This document shows, one piece after another, positions 27,551 to 37,800 of a DNA stretch of 64,000 nucleotides. Source of the stretch: Kaistia algarum (GTDB lineage: Bacteria; Pseudomonadota; Alphaproteobacteria; Rhizobiales; Kaistiaceae); assembly GCF_026343945.1 (NCBI RefSeq), contig NZ_JAPKNJ010000001.1:1922001-1986000 (forward strand), given 5' to 3'. Position 1 is the stretch's first letter. Each line of letters starts with the position of its first letter. Position numbers and translations under genes: made by a program. Under the pieces are notes generated by a model that saw nothing but the letters and a program-made list of their open reading frames with translations, was not told the DNA's origin and made no database searches.

Positions 27551-29151
27551 TTCCGGAGTCCGCTTAGGGCCACAGCGATCTTGGCCTGCAAAGCAGCCCC
27601 CTCTGCGAACTGCTCAGTGAGTTTCTCCCTCAGCGCCCCGAACCGCTCCTCAAACGAAACGCCATCATCCTCCGCATCTTCAGCCCCGACATAGCGCCCC
27701 GGCGTCAGCACATGGCCGTGGCCGCGCACCTCCTCCAGCGTTGACGAGCGACAAAATCCCGGTTCGTCGGCATAGGGCTCGACGCCAGCCGCCTCGTTCG
27801 CCTCCGGCTTGTTCCGCCAGCGATGATAGGTCGCTGCGATCCTGGCGATATCCTCGGCCGAGAACTCGCGCCGCGTGCGGTCCACCATGCGGCCGAGCTT
27901 GCGAGCGTCGATGAACAGGATCTCGCCGCGCCGGTCGCGGTGGCCGTTGGCGCTCTTGTTGCGGGCCAGGAACCAGAGGCAGGCCGGGATCTGGGTCGAA
28001 TAGAAGAGCTGGCCGGGCAGCGCGACCATGCAATCGACGACGTCGCGCTCGACCATCGCCTTGCGGATCTCGCCCTCGCCGGACTGCTGGGACGACATCG
28101 AGCCATTGGCGAGGACCACGCCCGCCGTCCCGCGCGGGGCGAGGTGGTGGAGGATGTGCTGCAGCCAGGCGAAATTGGCGTTGCCCTGCGGCGGCGTGCC
28201 GAAGGCCCAGCGCGCGTCACCTTCGAGCTGCGGCTGCCACCAGTCTGACACGTTGAAGGGCGGGTTCGCCATCACATAGTCGAACTTCAGCTGCGGGAAG
28301 GCGTCGCGAAGGAACGAGCCCTCATTGTTCCAGGCGATGTCGGCGTCGATGCCGCGCACCGCGAGGTTCATCTTGCAGAGTTTCCAGGTGGTGTGGTTGC
28401 GCTCCTGGCCATAGATGGCGATGTCGCTGCGCCGGCCCTGATGCACCTCGACGAAGGTCTCGGACTGCACGAACATCCCGCCCGAGCCGCAGCAGGGATC
28501 ATAGACACGGCCCTTGGTCGGCTCCAGCATCTCGACGATGGTCCGCACCACCGAACGCGGCGTGAAGAACTCGCCGCCGCGCCGTCCTTCGGCGCCGGCA
28601 AACTGCGAGATGAAATATTCATAGGCGCGGCCGAGCAGGTCCTGCGCCCCGCCATGGCTCGCCTTCATGTCGACATTGGAAAAGAGGTCGACCAGTTCGC
28701 CCAGCATGGTCCTGTCGAGTTGCGGCCGGCCATAGATCTTCGGCAGGACGTCCTTCAGGACCTTCACATTGGCCCGCTCGATGGCCTCCATGGCATTGTC
28801 GATCAGCCCGCCAATGTCGCCCTTGCGCTCGCGCCCGGTGGTGACGTCGACGAAGTTGATCTCGGGCCGCTTGGCGTTCGCCTGGAGATGCGCCCAGCGC
28901 GCCTCGGGCGGTACCCAGAACACATGCGCGGCGAGATATTCCTCGGGGTCCTCCGGATCGGCATAGGGCGTCGCCTGGAGCTTCTCATGCTGCGCCTCGA
29001 AGGCCTCGGAGATGTATTTGAGGAAGATCAGCCCGAGGGCGACATGCTTGTATTCGGACGGCTCCAGATTGCCCCGCAGCTTGTCGGCGGCCTTGAACAG
29101 CTCAGCCTCGAACCCGAGATCGCCGCCATTGTTCGATTGCGCTGATGCCAT
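27547..29151 (-). CDS. hsdM: Type I restriction-modification DNA methyltransferase subunit (HsdM)
   Basis: A 534-residue N6-adenine methyltransferase. It has the HsdM N-terminal helical domain ([14 protein letters not shown] opening [30 protein letters not shown]), [14 protein letters not shown]-binding motif [12 protein letters not shown] (about 218-229) and catalytic NPPF (about 296-299). ATG 29151 is preferred because GGGGGAG lies six nt upstream; a start six codons earlier has no such site. It is the first gene of the operon, giving methylation before restriction. With HsdS it forms the modification enzyme that protects the host. Confidence 0.95.
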   Translation of the reverse strand: MASAQSNNGGDLGFEAELFKAADKLRGNLEPSEYKHVALGLIFLKYISEAFEAQHEKLQATPYADPEDPEEYLAAHVFWVPPEARWAHLQANAKRPEINFVDVTTGRERKGDIGGLIDNAMEAIERANVKVLKDVLPKIYGRPQLDRTMLGELVDLFSNVDMKASHGGAQDLLGRAYEYFISQFAGAEGRRGGEFFTPRSVVRTIVEMLEPTKGRVYDPCCGSGGMFVQSETFVEVHQGRRSDIAIYGQERNHTTWKLCKMNLAVRGIDADIAWNNEGSFLRDAFPQLKFDYVMANPPFNVSDWWQPQLEGDARWAFGTPPQGNANFAWLQHILHHLAPRGTAGVVLANGSMSSQQSGEGEIRKAMVERDVVDCMVALPGQLFYSTQIPACLWFLARNKSANGHRDRRGEILFIDARKLGRMVDRTRREFSAEDIARIAATYHRWRNKPEANEAAGVEPYADEPGFCRSSTLEEVRGHGHVLTPGRYVGAEDAEDDGVSFEERFGALREKLTEQFAEGAALQAKIAVALSGLRK

Positions 29152-29172
29152 GAAATCTCCCCCGTGCAATTG

Positions 29173-30909
29173 TTAGGCGGTCGATGGGCCGGGTGCAATC
29201 GCTGCATCCTGCGGTCCTTCGATCTTGTATCTCGGCAGCTTGTCGATGGCGTTGGCCTTGGCGGTGATGGAAACCTCGCCATAGGCCTCGGCCACGGTTC
29301 GCGCTGCATGGCCCTGGATGGCATCACGCACGCCCGGATCGATCCCGGCATCGCGGCAGACGCTCTTGAAGCGATGTCGCCAGCCATGGTTCGGCGCGAC
29401 GCGCGGGTCAGCCACCACCTGCCGCACGAATTCGGCCAGACGGTTCTTGAGGCCCTGGAGGGGGCCGAGAACATCGCCATCCTTGGCCGGGATCAGGAAC
29501 AACGGACCAGGTTCCGCGCGGTCGACGAAGTCGATAAACCCTTGCTCGACGAGATGTGGGTGGAGCGGCACGTCGCGCGCTTCGTCCGTCTTCACGGTCC
29601 CGGCATCAGGCGTGATGTGGATGACCGAGCGGCCGGCCTCATGGCGGATATCCTGCTTCCGAAGCTGCGCCAGCTCGCCCACACGGCCGCCCGTATAGGC
29701 GCAGAGCCAGGGAACCCAGCGTTTCGCGGCTGCCGTGGTCGCGCGCTCGTCGCCGCGTTGATGGTTCGCGGCATGACGGAGGATCGTTGTTGCCTCCTCC
29801 TCGGTGAAGCCCGGATTGCGCATCCGCTTCGTCTTGCCGATCTTCAGCGTCACCTCTTTGGCCGGGTTGCTCCAGAGCTTCCGATTGTCGACAGCCCAGT
29901 CGAACACGACCTTCAGCCCCGCAAGATCGCTTCCCTTCACGGTCTTCGGCGAGATCGGCTTGCCGTTCCTCGGGTTGATCTCGGCCAGCCGGGCATCCTT
30001 GAACGCAATCACATCCTCGGGCGTCACCTTCAGCGCATCGTCATGGCCGAGGTGCTTGATGAAGCGCGCCATCGTGTTGGCGTAGCTCTCATGCGTGCTG
30101 GGCTTGCGCCCGGTCGCCTTGGCCTCAATCCACCAGCCCTCGACAAGACCTGTCAGGGTCACGTTTCCGGCGCCGGAGGGCGACCGATGAACGGCCTGGC
30201 TCGATTTGGGTTCTGGAGCCGGCGCGGGCGCTTGCCATTCCGGATAGCGCGTCACATGCGGGTCTGGACTGTAGTCGCCGGTCGCCCGGATGCTCAGCAG
30301 ATCAGCGGCCTTGAACAGCGCCGCAACGACGGCCTGGACAAAGGCAGCCCGGCTCTTGGGGCTCAAACGGAGGCCTTCCGAAGCCAGAAAAGCGTCGGCG
30401 TCGAACAGCGACTTCAAGGCGCGCTCAGCCGCCTTCGGATCGAAGCGCGGGCTCGTTTTGCCGTCGCCATCGGGATCAAGGTAGTCGGCAGCGTCGCCTA
30501 AGAGCGTTCGGAACCGTTGCCAATCCCGAGGACGGCCCGGCTCGTCCTCGTTTGCCGAGACGAGTTGACGATAGGCGACTCCTGCGAGGGCTTGGATCTG
30601 CTTGAACGAGAGTTCGACCGGCCCGGTTCGCTCGGCCTTGAACAGCGCCTCGACTTGGGCCGCTACGGCAGCATGTCGCAGATTGGTCAGGGATTTGTCG
30701 GCGGTTTGCAGCGAGAAGCCGATCAGCGTTCCCGCCTTCGCTTGAACCGCGATATCGGGTGTTCCAACTTCGCCGCTCGGCAGGCTGAACCGGAAGCTCC
30801 GGCCTGCCATTCGCGCCACCAGATCGGCCGGAACGCGTCGGACAAACTGGTTGTTGGCAGAGCCGTTACGTTTGGTAGATCGGGCCATCCTCAGCACCAT
30901 GTTTGGCAC
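29173..30909 (-). CDS. Tyrosine site-specific integrase of island B
   Basis: A 578-residue large tyrosine recombinase. The N-terminal half includes VPADLVARMAGRSFRFSLP (a DUF6538-like arm-binding opening). A core-binding SAM-like domain spans about 255-345. The catalytic part follows: Arg in CAYTGGRVGELAQL, H-x-x-R in NHGWRHRFKSV, H in QGHAARTVAEAYG and nucleophile Tyr in EAYGE. All catalytic positions are intact. It is transcribed away from tRNA-Leu, 75 bp from the attachment core. The spare N-terminal length is typical of genomic-island integrases. An 11-bp inverted repeat lies directly upstream of its start. Confidence 0.93.
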   Translation of the reverse strand: MPNMVLRMARSTKRNGSANNQFVRRVPADLVARMAGRSFRFSLPSGEVGTPDIAVQAKAGTLIGFSLQTADKSLTNLRHAAVAAQVEALFKAERTGPVELSFKQIQALAGVAYRQLVSANEDEPGRPRDWQRFRTLLGDAADYLDPDGDGKTSPRFDPKAAERALKSLFDADAFLASEGLRLSPKSRAAFVQAVVAALFKAADLLSIRATGDYSPDPHVTRYPEWQAPAPAPEPKSSQAVHRSPSGAGNVTLTGLVEGWWIEAKATGRKPSTHESYANTMARFIKHLGHDDALKVTPEDVIAFKDARLAEINPRNGKPISPKTVKGSDLAGLKVVFDWAVDNRKLWSNPAKEVTLKIGKTKRMRNPGFTEEEATTILRHAANHQRGDERATTAAAKRWVPWLCAYTGGRVGELAQLRKQDIRHEAGRSVIHITPDAGTVKTDEARDVPLHPHLVEQGFIDFVDRAEPGPLFLIPAKDGDVLGPLQGLKNRLAEFVRQVVADPRVAPNHGWRHRFKSVCRDAGIDPGVRDAIQGHAARTVAEAYGEVSITAKANAIDKLPRYKIEGPQDAAIAPGPSTA

Positions 30910-30912
30910 CCC

Positions 30913-30923
30913 TGTATAGCAGT
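30913..30923. repeat. Putative integrase arm-type site, right copy
   Basis: TGTATAGCAGT, identical to 18062-18072 and in the same orientation. It lies 62 bp inside the right 19-bp core repeat, mirroring the left end. Confidence 0.5.
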
Positions 30924-30934
30924 CGGGGTGGACT

Positions 30935-30967
30935 AAGTCCCTGATATGCCGAAAACATCAGGGACTT
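30935..30967. promoter_or_regulatory. 11-bp perfect inverted repeat between the integrase and tRNA-Leu
   Basis: Arms AAGTCCCTGAT (30935-30945) and ATCAGGGACTT (30957-30967) with an 11-nt spacer, 26 bp upstream of the integrase start. Candidate operator for integrase control, or a recombination-directionality site within the attachment region. Confidence 0.5.
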
Positions 30968-30984
30968 CAACGGTGCGTAAGGGA

Positions 30985-31003
30985 AATGGTGCCCAGAAGA
31001 GGA
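30985..31003. repeat. 19-bp attachment-site repeat at the tRNA-Leu 3' end
   Basis: Identical to 17981-17999. It covers the last 17 nt of the tRNA gene, including the encoded CCA, so integration would regenerate a full tRNA. Confidence 0.85.
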
Positions 31004-31071
31004 CTCGAACCTCCACGACTTGCGTCACACGGACCTGAACCGTGCGCGTCTACCAATTCCGCCATCTGGGC
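30987..31071 (-). tRNA. tRNA-Leu (anticodon CAG)
   Basis: An 85-nt class II tRNA with acceptor GCCCAGA, D-arm GGCGGAATTGGTAGACGC-type, anticodon stem CACGG/CCGTG around loop TTCAGGT (anticodon CAG), a long variable arm, TTCGAGTC T-loop and an encoded 3' CCA. It reads CUG codons. It is the integration target of island B and, by position, of island A. Confidence 0.95.
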
Positions 31072-31126
31072 TTCGGGGCGGATGCTTAAGGGTGCTCCGC
31101 CGGCTTGTCAATCGCGAGGTTGGATT

Positions 31127-32131
31127 TCAGAGTGGATAGCCGGATTGGCGGGCGAGATCGAGCAGCGAGACGGCCGGGCGCGGGCCGACATGGGTGATGA
31201 CTTCGGCCGCCACCAGCGAGCCGAGCGCGGCTGCCTGCGTCAACTCAAAGCCGCGCGCGACGCCGTAAAGAAAGCCGGAAGCGTAGAGATCGCCGGCGCC
31301 GGTCGTGTCGACGACATGGTCGACCTCGGTCGCCGGCACCTGCTCGATGCCGTCCGGCGTCACCACGAAGGAGCCTTCGGCCCCGACCGTCACCGCGGCG
31401 ATCCGGCATTCCGAGCGCAGAGCCTCCAGCGCGGCGCCAAAGCTCGACGTCTCGTAGAACGCCTTCAGCTCGGCGTCGTTGGCAAAGAGGATGTCGATCG
31501 TGCCGTCGCGCAGGAGGCGGCCGAAATCGGTGCGGAAGCGGTCGACGCAGAAGGCATCGGAGAGCGTCAGCGACACTTGCCGGCCGGCCTTGTGGGCGAT
31601 TCCCGCCGCCTTGTGGAAGGCGTCGCGGGCGCTCGGCGCGTCCCAGAGAAAACCTTCGAAATAGGTGATCTTGGTGTCGGCAACGAGCACCTCGTCGATA
31701 TCGTCCGGCCCCAGCGCATGGCAGGCGCCGAGATAGGTGTTCATCGTCCGCTCGCCGTCCGGCGTGATGAAGATCATCGAGCGCGCGGTCGGCAGCGTTC
31801 CGGCGGCGAGCGCGGGCACGTCGAAGCGGGCGCCGATCGCCCGCATGTCGTGGCGATAGACGGCACCGAGCTCGTCATCGGCGATCTTCCCGACATAGGC
31901 GCAGGCGCCGCCGAGCGAGGCGATGCCGGCGATCGTGTTGCCGGCCGAGCCGCCCGAGGCCTCGATCGCCGGGCCCATCGCCTCGTAGAGCCGCTTCGAT
32001 TCGGTCATGTCGACCAGCCGCATCGAGCCCTTGGTCAATTTCTGCTCGACGATGAAATCATCCTCCGCCCGCGCCAGGATGTCGACAATGGCATTGCCGA
32101 TGCCGAGGACGTCGTGGCGGGCTTCCGTCAT
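31127..32131 (-). CDS. PfkB-family sugar/nucleoside kinase, adenosine kinase type
   Basis: A 334-residue ribokinase-fold enzyme. GIGNAIVDILA and the GGSAGNTIAGIASLGG substrate-loop motif are near the N-terminus. The C-terminal PfkB signature DTTGAGDLYASGFLYG holds the catalytic Asp and anion hole. This pattern matches the alphaproteobacterial adenosine kinases, which phosphorylate adenosine with ATP. ATG 32131 is used; upstream in-frame Mets lack similarity. It flanks the tRNA on the chromosomal side and looks like ordinary backbone. Confidence 0.88.
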   Translation of the reverse strand: MTEARHDVLGIGNAIVDILARAEDDFIVEQKLTKGSMRLVDMTESKRLYEAMGPAIEASGGSAGNTIAGIASLGGACAYVGKIADDELGAVYRHDMRAIGARFDVPALAAGTLPTARSMIFITPDGERTMNTYLGACHALGPDDIDEVLVADTKITYFEGFLWDAPSARDAFHKAAGIAHKAGRQVSLTLSDAFCVDRFRTDFGRLLRDGTIDILFANDAELKAFYETSSFGAALEALRSECRIAAVTVGAEGSFVVTPDGIEQVPATEVDHVVDTTGAGDLYASGFLYGVARGFELTQAAALGSLVAAEVITHVGPRPAVSLLDLARQSGYPL

Positions 32132-32319
32132 GGAGTTTCCTGATCGAGGCGGGCCGCATGGCGGCAGGATGGGACGGAGGCGGACTATACAGCGGGTGCT
32201 TCGCCGTGCAACCATTCCAAGCACTGCGTCGGCGTGGCTTTGTGGCCTTGCGGTACGGCTTTTCCATGCCCAAATCCCGGGGCGCTGTCCGATCCCGAGG
32301 CGGCTCCCGGAGATGAACC

Positions 32320-33006
32320 TTGCTGAGCGCCGCCCTCCTTGCCCTCACCGAGATCCTGACGCCGCCCTTCCGCGCCGTGCTGTGGAAGTCGCTCGGCCTG
32401 ACGGCGCTGCTGCTGGTGCTCGCCTGGGTCGGTCTGCAATATCTCGTAACGCATTTCGTCACCTGGCCAGACCAGCCCTGGATCGAGACCTCAGTCGCCA
32501 TCGTCTCGGGGCTCGGCTTCCTGGTTGGGCTCGCCTTCCTGATCGCGCCGATCTCGGCGCTGATGGCCGGCCTGTTCTCCGACGACATAGCGAGCCTCGT
32601 CGAGGCGAAGCATTATCCGCAGGATCCGCCAGGGCGCGGCCTTTCGCTCGGTGCCAGCCTCCTGGGCACGCTCGGCTTCACGGCGACGGTAATCCTCGTC
32701 AACCTCATCTGTCTCGTGCTGCTGCTCGTCCCCGGCGTCAACCTCGTCGCCTTCTTTATCGGCAATGGCTATCTGCTCGGGCGGGAATTCTTCGAAGCGG
32801 CCGCGGCTCGTTTCGTCGGTGTCGAGGGCGCGCGGGCGCTGCGGCGCGAGAAGGCGGTGACGGTGATGCTCGGTGGCTTCGTCATCGCGCTGTTTCTGGC
32901 GATCCCGATCGTCAATCTGCTGACTCCGCTCTTCGCCACGGCCTTCATGACGCATCTGCATAAATACGTTACGGGATCGCGGCCGATCGACCCGGTTCGC
33001 GTCTGA
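32320..33006 (+). CDS. EI24/CysZ-like membrane protein
   Basis: A 228-residue inner-membrane protein of the EI24 domain family, annotated in related genomes as a sulfate-transporter-family protein by similarity to CysZ. About four membrane helices are visible (TALLLVLAWVGLQYLV, VAIVSGLGFLVGLAFLIAPISALMAGLF, ATVILVNLICLVLLLVPGVNLVAFFIG, MLGGFVIALFLAIPIVNLLTPLF). GYLLGREFFEAAA is the typical family phrase. The start codon is TTG with GGAGA upstream. It is not beside other sulfur-assimilation genes, so transport substrate is unproven. Confidence 0.82.
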   Translation: MLSAALLALTEILTPPFRAVLWKSLGLTALLLVLAWVGLQYLVTHFVTWPDQPWIETSVAIVSGLGFLVGLAFLIAPISALMAGLFSDDIASLVEAKHYPQDPPGRGLSLGASLLGTLGFTATVILVNLICLVLLLVPGVNLVAFFIGNGYLLGREFFEAAAARFVGVEGARALRREKAVTVMLGGFVIALFLAIPIVNLLTPLFATAFMTHLHKYVTGSRPIDPVRV

Positions 33007-33071
33007 GCGCTATCGCCGCTTGGCTGTAGCGCCTAGTCTCCGGCTCCAAGACGCGTGTCCCCGGAGCCCCC

Positions 33072-33518
33072 ATGCTGACCGATCTGCTGCTGGCGATTGC
33101 CCATCATCTGCTGATCTTCATCCTCTTCGCCATCCTCGCCGTCGAGCTCGTCTGGCTGAAGCGCGACATCACCCGTGACGGTCTCCGCCGCCTCGCCAAG
33201 GTCGACATGGCCTATGGCATCGTCGCCGGCCTGATCGTGATCATCGGCGTGTCACGCGTCTTCTTCGGGCTGAAGGGCTATGAATATTACGTCGAAAGCC
33301 ATTCCTTCTGGGCGAAGATGGTTGCCTTTCTCATCGTGGGGCTGCTGTCGATCAAGCCGACGCTCGCGATCCTCGCCTGGAACCGGCGCGCGGCCCGCGA
33401 GCCAGGCTTCCTGCCCTCGGCGGCGGAAATATCCGGCGTCCGCCGTTATCTGCACATCGAGGCGACGATCTTCCTGCTGATCCCGATCTTCGCAGCGGCG
33501 ATGGCGCGCGGCTATTGA
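33072..33518 (+). CDS. DUF2214 family membrane protein
   Basis: A 148-residue integral membrane protein with four predicted helices: LLLAIAHHLLIFILFAILAVEL, MAYGIVAGLIVIIGVSRVFF, FWAKMVAFLIVGLLSIKPTL and EATIFLLIPIFAAAMARG. It matches the DUF2214 family in length and in the conserved HSFWAKMVAFL region. Function is unknown. It follows the EI24-type gene on the same strand. Confidence 0.8.
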   Translation: MLTDLLLAIAHHLLIFILFAILAVELVWLKRDITRDGLRRLAKVDMAYGIVAGLIVIIGVSRVFFGLKGYEYYVESHSFWAKMVAFLIVGLLSIKPTLAILAWNRRAAREPGFLPSAAEISGVRRYLHIEATIFLLIPIFAAAMARGY

Positions 33519-33748
33519 TCCAGATCGGGGTCAGGACGGTTGTGCCCTCGATACGATCCATCAAATGCCGATACCCAAGCCCCTGAAGCGGAGCGCCAAA
33601 AAGGCAAGCCATCCGATCGATTTCGGTGCCTTGGCGAAGCTGGAAGGCGATGGACAATACATTCGGCTTGTTTAATTCTGCCGCCGCAGGATAGCGCTCC
33701 GCGCGTTCTCCGATTGTCTCTCACTTCGATGTTGGCAAGGTTGACCTG

Positions 33749-34792
33749 ATGAAGGGTCTTGTAGTTCTGGCGCTTCTTGGATGCCTCGCGTATGTCGGGT
33801 ACATCGTTTTACCGAGCGCACCGGAGCGGCCGGAGGAGGCTCCCGCCGCTACCAGCGTCTCGGTCGTTCACCCGCTGCGCAAGGACCTCGCTTCGGTCAT
33901 CGAGGTGACGGGCAGCCTCATGCCCAGCCAGGAAGTGCAGGTTCACTCGCTGGTGGCGGGGTACGTCAAGGATATCCGGGTCGACATCGGGGATCACGTC
34001 AAGGGCGGCGACCTGATCGCCACGCTGGAGGTCATCAACCTCGAAGGGCAGCTTCAGGCCGCCAAGGACGCCAACCGCGGGCTCGGGTCCGCCGATATGG
34101 GCGCCGGGCAAGGCGCGACCGCGACGCCGGCGGCCGCGACCCCCGGGAGCCCTGCGCCGGGAGCCTCCGCCCCGAACGTCTCCAACACGTCCATTTTCGC
34201 GCCGTTCTCGGGCGTCATCACCCAGCGCAACGCCGACACGGGAACGCTGGTCCAGACCGGCATCTATTCGAGCACCCAGAGCCTGCCGCTGGTGACATTG
34301 GCGCAGGACGACTTTCTCCGGGCCTCCTTTCCCGTTCCGGAGACCGCGCTTGGTAAATTCCGGATCGGCGAGGAGATCGAGATCGACATCCCGGTCTTGA
34401 AACGCAAAATCACGGGCAAGATCGCCCGCTCTTCCAACCAGATCGCCAGCGCAACCCGCACGATGGATGTCGAGGTCGACATACCCAATCCCGACCTCTC
34501 GCTCACGCTGGGTCTTTACGCGATCGCCTCTTTCCCCCTTGAGCGGGCGAATGGCGCGCTGGCGCTTCCGGTTCAGGCGATCCGGACGCCCGACGATCCG
34601 AGCGTGCTGGTCATCTCCGGGGCAGGCCTGCTGGAACAGCGCCCCGTGAAGCTGGGCGTCGAGACCCCGTCCCTCATACAAGTCGTGTCCGGTGTCGCGG
34701 ACACGGATCTGGTCGTGCTGGGCAACGCCTCGGAACTCGAGCCCGGCATGAAGGTCGCTCCCCTCGAGTTGCCAGACCCCGCGGCAAAATAA
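33749..34792 (+). CDS. RND efflux periplasmic adaptor (HlyD/MFP family), hairpin-less
   Basis: A 347-residue membrane-fusion protein, anchored by an N-terminal helix (VVLALLGCLAYVGYIVL). The lipoyl half-motifs are present: VTGSLMPSQEVQVHSLVAGYVKDIRVDIGDHVKGGDLIATLE and IFAPFSGVITQRNADTGTLVQ. Between them, where an alpha-helical coiled-coil hairpin of 60 or more residues is expected, there is only a short Ala/Pro/Gly-rich linker (about residues 95-150). Beta-barrel and membrane-proximal domains follow. The adaptor should work with the permease just downstream, but the missing hairpin would change docking to a TolC-type channel. No outer-membrane gene is adjacent. Confidence 0.85.
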   Translation: MKGLVVLALLGCLAYVGYIVLPSAPERPEEAPAATSVSVVHPLRKDLASVIEVTGSLMPSQEVQVHSLVAGYVKDIRVDIGDHVKGGDLIATLEVINLEGQLQAAKDANRGLGSADMGAGQGATATPAAATPGSPAPGASAPNVSNTSIFAPFSGVITQRNADTGTLVQTGIYSSTQSLPLVTLAQDDFLRASFPVPETALGKFRIGEEIEIDIPVLKRKITGKIARSSNQIASATRTMDVEVDIPNPDLSLTLGLYAIASFPLERANGALALPVQAIRTPDDPSVLVISGAGLLEQRPVKLGVETPSLIQVVSGVADTDLVVLGNASELEPGMKVAPLELPDPAAK

Positions 34793-34823
34793 CCCCCGGC
34801 CGCTGCGGCAGAGAATAGACATC

Positions 34824-37800
34824 ATGGCGCGCTTCGCTATCCGATACCCGTATCTTGTGCTCGTGGCGTGCCTGGCGCTGGTGGTTTTGGGCATCACGAC
34901 GCTGGTCAGGATGCCCGTGGACCTGTTCCCCGAGGCGCCGATCCCGGTCGTGGTCGTGGCTACTTTCTATTCCGGCATGCCGCCCGAGCAGGTCGAGGCG
35001 AGCATCACCGGGCGGTTCGAACGGTTCTTCACGCTCGCCGGTGGCATCGACCGCATCGAGTCCCGCTCCCTGCCCGGCGTCAGCCTCATCAAGATCGTGT
35101 TCAAGCCCGGAACCGACGCCGATAGCGCGGTCAGCGGGATCTCCAACCTGGCCATGGCGAACCTGCGGCGCCTACCCGCCGGCACTTTGCCTCCGGTCGT
35201 GCTGAAGTTCGACGCCTCCGCCCTGCCGGTCTGCCTCATCACGCTCTCCGGGCTGGGGCTCGACGAGACGCGTCTGCGCGACCTCGGCCAGTTCTCCATC
35301 CGCAACCAGGTCGCCGGCGCGCCCGGGGCTTCGGTCCCTCAGCCCTTCGGCGGCAAGTACCGGCAGATCATGGTCTATGTCGACCCGATGAAGCTGGAAT
35401 CGCGGCAGCTGAGCCCGATGGATGTCGTGACGGCGCTGCAAGGCGCCAACGCCATTCTGCCGGCGGGCAGCGTGACGATTGGCCCGATCGACTACACCGT
35501 CCAGGCGAACTCGCAGCTCAATACGCTGGCCGAGATTGGGCGGACGCCGTTGAAGTCGTTGCCGGCGGGGCAGGTGATCGTGGCGGATGTCGCCGCGGTG
35601 AAAGACGGGGCGGCCATCCAGACCAGCATCGTCCGGATCAACGGCCAACGCTCGGTCTACCTTCCCGTGCTCAAGCAGGGCGGCGATTCCAACACCATTG
35701 AGGTGGTGCAGGGCATTCGCAAGGCGGTGGAGGATCTGACCGGCCTGCCGCGTTCCCTCAAGGCCAATGTCGTCTTCGACCAGTCCACCTTTGTCACGGG
35801 CGCTATAGCAACCCTGATGAAGGAGGGGATTCTCGGCCTCGCCCTGACTGTCATGCTGATCCTGGTCTTCCTCGGCAACGTCCGGGCGACCATTGCCGTC
35901 TTCCTCTCGATTCCGCTCTCCGCGCTGGCGGCGTTCATGATCATCGGATGGACCGGCGGCACGGTGAACTCCATGATGCTCGGCGGGTTGGCGCTCGCCT
36001 TCTCGCGCCTCATCGACAATTCCGTCGTGGTGCTTGAGAACATCTTCCGCCACCTCGAGGAGGGTGCCGATCCCGGGACCGCCGCCATCAAGGGCGGCGA
36101 GGAGGTTGCCTTGCCCGTGCTGGCCGCGACCCTGGCCACAGGCATCGTCTTCTTCCCTGTGACCCTGCTCGCCGGGGTCAGCCGATACTTCTTCGGTTCC
36201 CTCGCCGCAGCCGTCGTCATCGCGCTTGCGGCCTCCTACCTGGTCGCGATGACGGTGGTTCCGCTTTACTGCGCGCTGTTCATAAAGAGCGCTCCCGCCG
36301 GCGAGAAGACAGGCGGCCGCCTCGCCCGGCTATGGGCACGATTCCTGGCTTCCTTCGACCGGGTCTTCCGCGCCTTCCTCGAATGGTTCGGAAGTATCCT
36401 CGACAAGCTTCTCACCCGTGCCCGGACAGTCGTCGCGGTGATCCTGTTCGCCTGCGTCGGCTGTTTCGCGCTGCTCCCCTTTCTGGGGACCTCCTATTTC
36501 CCCCGGACCGACCCGTCGCAGTTCGTCGTCAGCGTGAAGGCGCAGCCCGGCACCAGCGTGGAGGAAACCGAGAAGATGGTTGCCAAGATCGAGTTCCTCG
36601 TCCGGCGGATCGTGCCCGCCGCCGACCTCGGCATGATCGTCTCCAACATCGGCAACACGGCCGATCTGTCGGCGATCTACACCAGCAATTCGGGCTCGCA
36701 CACGGCTACCGTACAGGTCAGCCTCGCCAAGGGTCATCGTCGCGGCAGCTACGAGTACCTCGGTCTTGCACGGGAGGCGATCGCGGCCGAGCTTCCGGAG
36801 CTTTCCGTCTATCTGCAGGCGGGCGGCCTCGTGGACTCCGTTCTCAACATGGGGCTGCCGGCGCCGATCGACCTGCAGTTCACGGGCAAGGACCAGAAAG
36901 CGGCCTTCGCCTACGCCAAGAAGATCATGGCGAAGGCGCGCTCGATTCCCGGCATCGGCGACATGATCATCCCCCAGGACCTTGAGGCGCCGATCCTGCA
37001 GGTGACCGTCGATCGCACGCAGTCCGGCATGCTGGGCGTCACCGCCAAGGATGCCACCAGCAATTTGGTGACCGCGCTGGTGTCGAACGCGATGATCCAG
37101 CCCAATTACTGGATCGATCCGGCGACCGGCATCGACTATCTGCTGAGCGTTCAGTATCCCGAGGGCCGCGTCCGCAACCTCAACGACCTCAAGGCTATAC
37201 CCGTCCGCGCTTCCGTCCGCCTCGATTCCGTGGCCAGCGTCACCAAGCTGGAAGGCCCCACGGAGATCGACCATTACCAGCTTCAGCGCATCGTCAACCT
37301 CTACGCCTCCACCAAGGGCGAGGCGCTGGGTCCAGTGGCGCACGCCCTCAACCAGCTCATCGCGGAAAATCCGCCGCCGGCCGGCGTGCGCGTTGTCATG
37401 CGGGGACTGGTCTCCACGATGCAGGAAACCTTCACCTCGCTGGGATGGGGCATCGCGCTGGCCATCCTGCTCGTCTACCTCGTGCTCGTCGCGCAGTTTC
37501 GTTCCTTCACCGATCCCCTGTTCATCCTGCTCGCCGTGCTGCCAGGTCTCTCGGGGGTGATCGTGATGCTCCTGCTCACGGGAACCACGCTCAACATCAT
37601 GTCGCTCATGGGCGTGATCATGATGATCGGCATCGTGGTGACTGACAGCATCCTGATCGTGGAGGCCACATCGCGGCTGCTCGGGCAGGGGCTCGTCCTG
37701 CGCGAGGCAGTCTTGGCGGGCGTCAAGACCCGTATGAGGCCGATCCTGATGACGTCGCTGGCGACCGTGGCCGGGCTCCTGCCCATGGCGCTGAAGCTCG

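Noticed and set aside
33564..33674. 36-codon plus-strand frame before the RND adaptor
   Set aside because: No ribosome-binding site, no recognisable sequence, and no coupling to a neighbour.
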